A stretch of 64,000 bases of DNA, taken from Opitutaceae bacterium (lineage in GTDB: Bacteria; Verrucomicrobiota; Verrucomicrobiia; Opitutales; Opitutaceae). A program made the position numbers and the translations under genes. The stretch covers positions 62,001 to 126,000 of the forward strand of contig JAUSID010000139.1 in the NCBI GenBank assembly GCA_030648295.1, given 5' to 3'. Positions 59,065-64,000 of the stretch are shown here, piece by piece. Position 1 is the first letter of the stretch; each line of letters begins with the position of its first letter. The notes beneath the pieces are model-generated. The model did no database searches, was not told the origin of the DNA, and worked only from the letters and a program-made list of their open reading frames with translations.

Positions 59065-61203
59065 ATGGCCACTCCGCTGCCTCCCCCGCCGCCTCCCGCC
59101 GAACACGCCAGCGTGCTCAATTTCTGGGGTTACTACACCGATGCGACGAACGTCCTCTACCAGGATTTTTCGCGGGAGGCGTTTGCGCGGCTGGCGGAGC
59201 GGAAGGTGAAGGTGGCACGGCTCGAATCGCGCGCCGATTGGGAACGCTACCGGCAGGAGGCCCGGGAGAGAATCATCGAACTCGCGGGGCCGTTTCCGGA
59301 GAAGACGCCGCTCAACCCCCGCGTGCTCGGCGCGGTGAACAAAGGTGCGTTTCGCGTCGAGAAGATCGTCTACGAATCGCAGCCGGGCCTGCACGTGACC
59401 GCGGCGCTGTTTGTCCCTGAGCCGCTGCGCGGCAAGGCCCCGGCGATCATTTACTGCAGCGGGCATAGCGATTCGAGTTTCCGCTCGCCGCCCTACCAGA
59501 CGATGATCCTGAACCTGGTGCAGAAGGGTTTCGTCGTCCTCGCCTTCGATCCGATCGGGCAGGGTGAGCGGCTGCAGTATTTCAACGCCCAGACCGGCCG
59601 CTCCGACTTCGGCAACGGCTCGTCGACGCGCGAGCACACCCGCGCCGGCTCGCAATGCTTCCTCACCGGCAGCTCGCTGGCGCGCTACATGATTTGGGAC
59701 GGGATTCGCAGCGTCGATTACCTCGTGACGCGGCCTGAAGTGGATCCCGCGCGCATCGGCATCACCGGCCGCTCCGGCGGCGGCACGCAGAGCGCCTACA
59801 TTGCGTCCGTCGACGAACGCATCCGCGCTGCGGCGCCCGAGAACTATCTCACGACCTTCGAGCAGCTGCTGAAGACGCGCGGACCGCAGGATCCCGAGCA
59901 GAACTTCCATCGCGGGATTGCGCGGGGTTTCGACCAGCCCGACTTCGTCCTCGCGCGGGCGCCGAAGCCGACGCTCGTTGTCGCCACGACGCGCGACATC
60001 TTCAGCATCGAGGGCACGCAGGCGCTGTTCGCGGAAGCCCGCCGCGGTTTCACCGCGCTCGGCCGCGCCGATGCGCTCGAGATGACGGTCGACGATGCGG
60101 AGCACACGTCCACCCGGAAGAACCGCGAGGCGACGTATGCCTTTTTCCGCCAACACCTCGAACTCCCGGGCGACAGCACCGACGAGAGCATCGCGCTGCT
60201 GAGTGCGGACGAACTGCGCATCACCGAGACCGGCCAGGTGTCGACCTCGCTCCGCGGGGAAAGCGTTTTCACCCTCAACCGGCGCGAGGCGACCGCGCTC
60301 GGCGAAAAACGCGACGAGCGGCGCCGCGACCTGCCGCGGCACCTTGCCGCCGTGAAGGCGGACGCCGCGCGGCTGGCGGGTTATGCGCCGCCGGCGGAGC
60401 GCGCGCCCGCGGTCTTCTCCGGCCGCATTCAGCGCGAAGGCTACGACCTCGAGAAATACCTGCTGCCGGTGGATGAGCGCTACGCCGTGCCCGTTGTCGC
60501 GCTCGTGCCGAAAACGCCGTCGGGCCGGGTGGTGCTCTACCTGCATCCGGGCGGCAAGGCCGCGCAGGCCGGGCCGGATGGCGAGATGGAGTGGCTCGTG
60601 AAGCAGGGCTGCACGGTGATCGCGCCCGACGTGGTTGGCAGCGGTGAACTTGGTCCCGGGTTCCTCGGCGTGCCGGGCGACAACCCGCCGCGGCTCTGGT
60701 ATGCCTACGTGCTCCTCGGGAAGAGCATCCTGGGCCGGCAGATGGCGGACGTGATGCGGACGGTGCGGTTCGCGCAGGCGCGATTCGGCGTCGCGCCCGG
60801 CGACCTCGCCGGCGTGGCGCGCGGCGTATTCGGCCCGCTGTTACTGCACACCGCCGCGATCGAGGGCATCTTCGGCCGGGTCGCGCTGATCGAGTCGCTG
60901 CTGTCCTATCATTCGATCGCGATGACCGAGCGCTACGCACCGGCCTGGATCCAGGGAGCGGTTCCGGGCGCGCTGACCGCTTACGACCTGCCGGATTTGG
61001 TGGCGTGCGTGGCGCCGCGCCACGTGCTGCTCGCCGATCCACGCGATAGCCGCGGCGCGCCGGCCAAGGCTGCGGAGATCGCCGAGGAAACCGCGGTCAT
61101 GGTGCGGGCCCACGCGCGGAACCCGGCGCGGCTGAAAGTCCTTTCGCTCCCGCCGGGCGACACGGCCGCGTTGAACAAGGCGGTTGCGGAGTGGCTGCGT
61201 TGA
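59065..61203 (+). CDS. Large alpha/beta hydrolase, tandem acetylxylan-esterase-like
   Basis: The 712-residue protein has a first hydrolase-like domain: APAIIYCSGHSDSSFRSPPY, AFDPIGQGERLQYF, the elbow GITGRSGGGTQSAYIAS, VVATTRDIFSIEG and DDAEHTSTRKNR with a histidine. A second, weaker domain follows (RVVLYLHPGGKAAQAG, PDVVGSGELGPGFLGVP) in which the usual serine elbow GxSxG is replaced by GVARGVFG, so only the first is likely to be active. The mature-looking start MATPLPPPPPPAEHASVLNF lacks a signal peptide, unlike the other esterases here. Stop codons lie just upstream. Truncation of the export signal is likely. Confidence 0.75.
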   Translation: MATPLPPPPPPAEHASVLNFWGYYTDATNVLYQDFSREAFARLAERKVKVARLESRADWERYRQEARERIIELAGPFPEKTPLNPRVLGAVNKGAFRVEKIVYESQPGLHVTAALFVPEPLRGKAPAIIYCSGHSDSSFRSPPYQTMILNLVQKGFVVLAFDPIGQGERLQYFNAQTGRSDFGNGSSTREHTRAGSQCFLTGSSLARYMIWDGIRSVDYLVTRPEVDPARIGITGRSGGGTQSAYIASVDERIRAAAPENYLTTFEQLLKTRGPQDPEQNFHRGIARGFDQPDFVLARAPKPTLVVATTRDIFSIEGTQALFAEARRGFTALGRADALEMTVDDAEHTSTRKNREATYAFFRQHLELPGDSTDESIALLSADELRITETGQVSTSLRGESVFTLNRREATALGEKRDERRRDLPRHLAAVKADAARLAGYAPPAERAPAVFSGRIQREGYDLEKYLLPVDERYAVPVVALVPKTPSGRVVLYLHPGGKAAQAGPDGEMEWLVKQGCTVIAPDVVGSGELGPGFLGVPGDNPPRLWYAYVLLGKSILGRQMADVMRTVRFAQARFGVAPGDLAGVARGVFGPLLLHTAAIEGIFGRVALIESLLSYHSIAMTERYAPAWIQGAVPGALTAYDLPDLVACVAPRHVLLADPRDSRGAPAKAAEIAEETAVMVRAHARNPARLKVLSLPPGDTAALNKAVAEWLR

Positions 61204-61427
61204 GCGGCGGGGTCGCGCTTTTCCACGTGAATTCCGCATCACCTAACGCGGTCGATGCGCAGTTGTGCCATGCGATCTTCCGGTGCCGCGAGTATCTCGT
61301 GTCGCGCGGCGTCAGGTGTGGCCGGCTGCAAGCCTTGAACGTATTTCCGACCAGCCGCGCACGCGGAACCGCCAAAGCCTGATGAACGCTGGGCCGACAC
61401 CGGATCGACGTTTCGATCCGCCCTGCT
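61204..61427. other. Gap after the large esterase, no gene seen
   Basis: No supportable ORF or RNA is visible in these 224 bases. They lead into a short Tat-signal relic. Confidence 0.35.
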
Positions 61428-61520
61428 ATGAAACGACCACTTAACCGCCGCGAATTCATTGCCCAGGCCTCGCTCGCCGTCGCCGCCGGCTACGGTCCGC
61501 GACCGCGTGATGTTGACTGA
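61428..61520 (+). pseudogene. Isolated twin-arginine signal peptide, relic of an exported enzyme
   Basis: ATG 61428 opens a 30-codon frame reading MKRPLNRREFIAQASLAVAA followed by GYGPRPRDVD and a stop. NRREFIAQASLAVAAG is a good twin-arginine signal peptide. Nothing of the mature protein follows. It is the 5' stub of a deleted gene, probably a Gfo/Idh-type or sugar-isomerase-type exported enzyme, which commonly carry such leaders. Confidence 0.5.
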
Positions 61521-61701
61521 CCCTTTGCACTGCTATCCCTGAGAATGTTGTCGGCCTGCGTGCAAATCGTTGCTCGTTCAGCAATCCGGTGGTTTGGTCC
61601 TGCTCCTTGCTCCCTGCTCCCTTCTCCGCGGCGCAGCAGATGACAACACATATTACTTCGGTTGCGGCTGCGCCGCCCTAAGACCCACTGCCGTTTTTCT
61701 G

Positions 61702-62550
61702 ATGAATTCCTCGCCCCACCCCGAGCGCATCAATCGACGCACCTTCATCGGTGGAGCGGTCGCGAGCACGGTTGCCCTTGCCGGCATTCCTCGCACCCTG
61801 GCGGAAAATCCGAATGTTCAGCACCAGCGCTGGCGTATCGGACACCACTTTTGGAATTGGGATCACGCGTGGAACAACGCCGCGTTCCTCGACCGCCGCC
61901 TGCAGCTCACGAAAGAAACGGGCTACGCCGGATTCGAGGCCAAGCCGGCCGAAATCGGCCATCCTCCGGGCGCAGTCCGGGAAAAGTGTGCGGCGCTGGG
62001 CCTCACTTGCGCTGCCATCGGCGCGAGCCCCAAGGAAGGCATCGCCTACGCCGCCGCGGCGGGCGCCGGCATTCTCCGCACCAGCGTGGCCAGGGAGGAA
62101 ACGCAGCGATGGGTCGATGCCGCCGGCGAACACCGCATCATCCTCGTCGTCCATCCGCACGTCGGCACGCGCGACGCACCCGGCGCCGTCGAGACCCGAG
62201 AGGATCTCCTGCGTTACCTCGATGAACGCCCCGGCGTTTTCGCCTGCCCCGACACCGGACACCTCGCCCTTTGTGGCTCCGATCCCGTGCAGACCATCCG
62301 CGACCTCGGCCGCCGCTGTCGTTATATCCATCTGAAGGATCTTCCGGCTCACCGCATCAACAACAAGCACGCGCCGGGCGAGAAATTCTGTGAGCTCGGC
62401 ACCGGCGCCCTCGACCTGGCTGGGGTCATCAAGGCTCTCGAAGACATCCGTTACGAAGGCTGGATCATGGTCGAACGCGATAGTCGCGAACCGGACTATG
62501 TGCGGAGCGCAAGAAACATGCGCGCGGTGTTGAAAAAGTTTGGCTGCTGA
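61702..62550 (+). CDS. Tat-exported xylose-isomerase-like TIM-barrel protein
   Basis: The 282-residue product starts MNSSPHPERINRRTFIGGAV, a twin-arginine signal with cleavage after about residue 34. Metal-site strands of the sugar-phosphate isomerase/epimerase superfamily follow: GYAGFEAKPAEIG (Glu), LVVHPHVGTRDAPG, CPDTGHLALCGSDP (Asp/His), YIHLKDLPAHRI (His) and GWIMVERDSREPDY (Glu). Exported members are common in Verrucomicrobiota and Planctomycetota; their reactions are mostly unknown, though some act as 3-keto-sugar epimerases or isomerases. It is intact. No partner dehydrogenase remains, but the Tat stub upstream may mark one that was lost. Confidence 0.8.
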   Translation: MNSSPHPERINRRTFIGGAVASTVALAGIPRTLAENPNVQHQRWRIGHHFWNWDHAWNNAAFLDRRLQLTKETGYAGFEAKPAEIGHPPGAVREKCAALGLTCAAIGASPKEGIAYAAAAGAGILRTSVAREETQRWVDAAGEHRIILVVHPHVGTRDAPGAVETREDLLRYLDERPGVFACPDTGHLALCGSDPVQTIRDLGRRCRYIHLKDLPAHRINNKHAPGEKFCELGTGALDLAGVIKALEDIRYEGWIMVERDSREPDYVRSARNMRAVLKKFGC

Positions 62551-62577
62551 GCACGGCCCCTCCGCGCGGGTTAAACC

Positions 62578-63573
62578 GATCGTACATTCAGGAACCCGCA
62601 ACCGCGGCCGACGTGGGTCACCGCCATACCCTCCCGGCGTCATCCCAACCTCGTACCGGATTTCTCCCGGCGACTGGCTGAGACGTTGCACCTGCCGTTT
62701 CAAATGGCGTTCGCCAAGACCGTTGACCGCCCTGAACAGAAAACGATGGAGAACAGTGCGCAGCATTTTCTCCGCGCGCGATTGGAGGCGTTGCTCGCAC
62801 GCGGTTTCCTGCTGAGTCAAGCGGTGGAGCGATGGAACGCCCGCGCCATCTGGGTGGTGAGCCGTGCCGATTCCACGTATCCGAAACGACTCAAGGCCCG
62901 GCTCAGAGAAGACGCTCCCCCGATATTGTATGGCTGCGGATCGATTTCGCTCCTCGAGCAAGGCGGACTGGCTGTCGTCGGTTCACGTCACATTGACGAT
63001 GAACTGATCAACTATGCCGAAAATGTCGGCCGCGTTTCGTCGGAAGCGCAGCGCATGATCATTTCCGGCGGAGCCAAGGGTATTGACCGGGCCGCGATGA
63101 ATGGTGCGCTGCAGGCCGGCGGGAATGTCGCCGGTGTGATGGCGGACAGCCTCGAGCGAGCAGCGTTGGCACGGGAAAATCGGGAGCCACTGATGGATGG
63201 CCGGCTCGTGCTCATTTCCCCTTACGACCCGGCTGCGGGCTTCAACGTCGGCAATGCGATGCAGCGTAACAAGCTCATCTACGCACTGGCTGACGCCGCG
63301 CTGGTCGTGACGTCCGACCTTGAAAAAGGTGGAACGTGGACTGGAGCGATCGAGCAGTTGGACCGCCTGCATTTCGTGCCCGTGTTTGTGCGTAACGGCG
63401 CGAACGCCGGCAAAGGGAATGCGGCGCTGCTGCGGCGCGGAGCGCTGACATGGCCCGAGCCGAAAGATCGTGGGGAACTTGAATCGGCTCTTCTCGCGGC
63501 CAGCGCTTCGATCGCGGCGCAGCCGCAACAGGACACGCTCCCGTTAACACTACGCGAGGAAACATCCAGCTAA
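62578..63573 (+). pseudogene. In-frame fusion of a phosphoribosyltransferase tail to a DprA-like protein
   Basis: The frame opens after TAA at about 62575 without a good start (TTG 62686 or ATG 62704). It first reads [20 protein letters not shown] and [16 protein letters not shown] with QKTMENSAQ, the pattern of ComF-like phosphoribosyltransferase domains found in RecQ-linked proteins. It then passes into [14 protein letters not shown] and a DprA-like Rossmann domain: [58 protein letters not shown] and [14 protein letters not shown]. The DprA part lacks its usual amino end. The join suggests a deletion that fused two neighbouring genes. Confidence 0.6.
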
Positions 63574-63689
63574 AGAAATCGAAACCACCGCGCTTCCGCA
63601 CCGTGCAAGCATCGGATCGCTTGCTCTGAGGAGCGCACTTTTTATGATGCCCTCGCCGGCATCGAAAGTGCGGTGGAGGCGATGGGAAC

Positions 63690-63832
63690 TTCGCGTCATC
63701 GCCACCGAACTCGTTACCTCGGTTCGCAAAAACGTGACCATCGACTGAACCGTTCGTGAAAGTGCGCGCGCGAAAATCAAGGTGATGGTGAAGCGCATCC
63801 TGAAACGTCACGGCTACCCGCCGGATCTACGC
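63690..63832 (+). pseudogene. hsdR: Type I restriction HsdR C-terminal remnant with nonsense codon
   Basis: The frame reads RVIATELVTSVRKNVTID, a TGA at 63746-63748, then [20 protein letters not shown] and HGYPPDL. This is the conserved C-terminal segment of type I restriction HsdR subunits (NVTIDWTVRES...KRxLRKHGYPPD). TGA stands exactly where that pattern has Trp. The rest of the subunit is absent upstream and the end is lost. It is a relic of a restriction system. Confidence 0.65.
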
Positions 63833-64000
63833 TGCCCTCCGACCTCTGCCCTCTGGTTTTTTCCTGCTCCTTTCTCGCTGCTCCCTGCTCCTCGGCGCCC
63901 AGGACGATGACAGCAGGGAATGCTCGGTTCCACCTGACTCCACCGATTCACTGATCACCGACGACTGACTCACCGATCATCCGGCCAACCGCCACACCGC
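63833..64000. other. Low-complexity CTGCTCC-rich sequence at the right edge
   Basis: The stretch has several CTGCTCC/CTGCCCTC repeats, like the piece at about 61600-61625. No gene is visible before the window ends. Confidence 0.4.

Noticed and set aside
59041-60546. A 501-codon open frame opposite the large esterase
   Set aside because: The plus-strand frame shows hydrolase motifs; the antisense frame shows none.
63708-63720. CTCGTTACCTCGG, resembling the repeat core at 4598-4692
   Set aside because: Here the bases encode ELVTS within the HsdR relic, so the resemblance is by chance.

Overview
The window is GC-rich bacterial chromosome. A nuo operon, several large TonB-dependent receptors, many secreted Cys-type sulfatases and esterases, Tat-tagged sugar enzymes and abundant intergenic inverted repeats suggest a Gram-negative polysaccharide degrader. 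Verrucomicrobiota, probably Opitutales/Opitutaceae, fits best; this is an inference from gene content, because no rRNA or marker gene is present.

Layout. (1) 1-11761, minus strand: respiratory complex I genes nuoB-C-D-E-F-G-(small membrane ORF)-H-I-J-K-L; nuoL runs off the left edge and nuoA is not here. Most junctions carry a different inverted or direct repeat. (2) 12038-12127: tRNA-Ser(GGA). Its last 25 bases recur at 35710-35734, and an integrase remnant lies just downstream, so 12128-35734 looks like an island integrated at this tRNA. The island carries six alpha/beta hydrolases, two SGNH-type esterases, three sulfatases, two TonB receptors and a MarR regulator, plus truncated copies of several of these. 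A short helical module of about 38 residues recurs in five of its secreted proteins. (3) 35545-39030: extra partial att copies, a frameshifted toxin with an intact antitoxin, a truncated radC, and a tripartite hipB-hipS-hipT kinase toxin system preceded by three palindromes exactly 71 bp apart. (4) 39301-43218: a fourth sulfatase, a Tat-exported MmgE/PrpD protein, and two abutting gene remnants. (5) 43454-54456, plus strand: a tightly coupled ten-gene operon that reads as a complete front end for D-apiose use: cupin-type regulator, lactonase, D-apiose dehydrogenase, D-apionate oxidoisomerase, a TIM-barrel decarboxylase candidate, a GH140-like apiosidase and a ribose-type ABC importer. (6) 54457-64000: a decayed region with a haloacid-dehalogenase-like gene, an AAA/DUF4143 ATPase, a large esterase, a Tat-exported sugar isomerase-like protein, and remnants of defence-type genes (a permuted GHKL ATPase, a PRTase-DprA fusion, an hsdR tail).

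How it fits together. The island would strip sulfate and acyl groups from a complex glycan at the outer membrane and import fragments through the TonB receptors. The apiose operon would release apiose from pectic material (rhamnogalacturonan II or apiogalacturonan), import it and convert it towards L-erythrulose. No glycoside hydrolase lies in the sulfatase/esterase island, so backbone cleavage must be encoded elsewhere. Decay by internal deletion, leaving both gene ends, recurs across the right half of the window.
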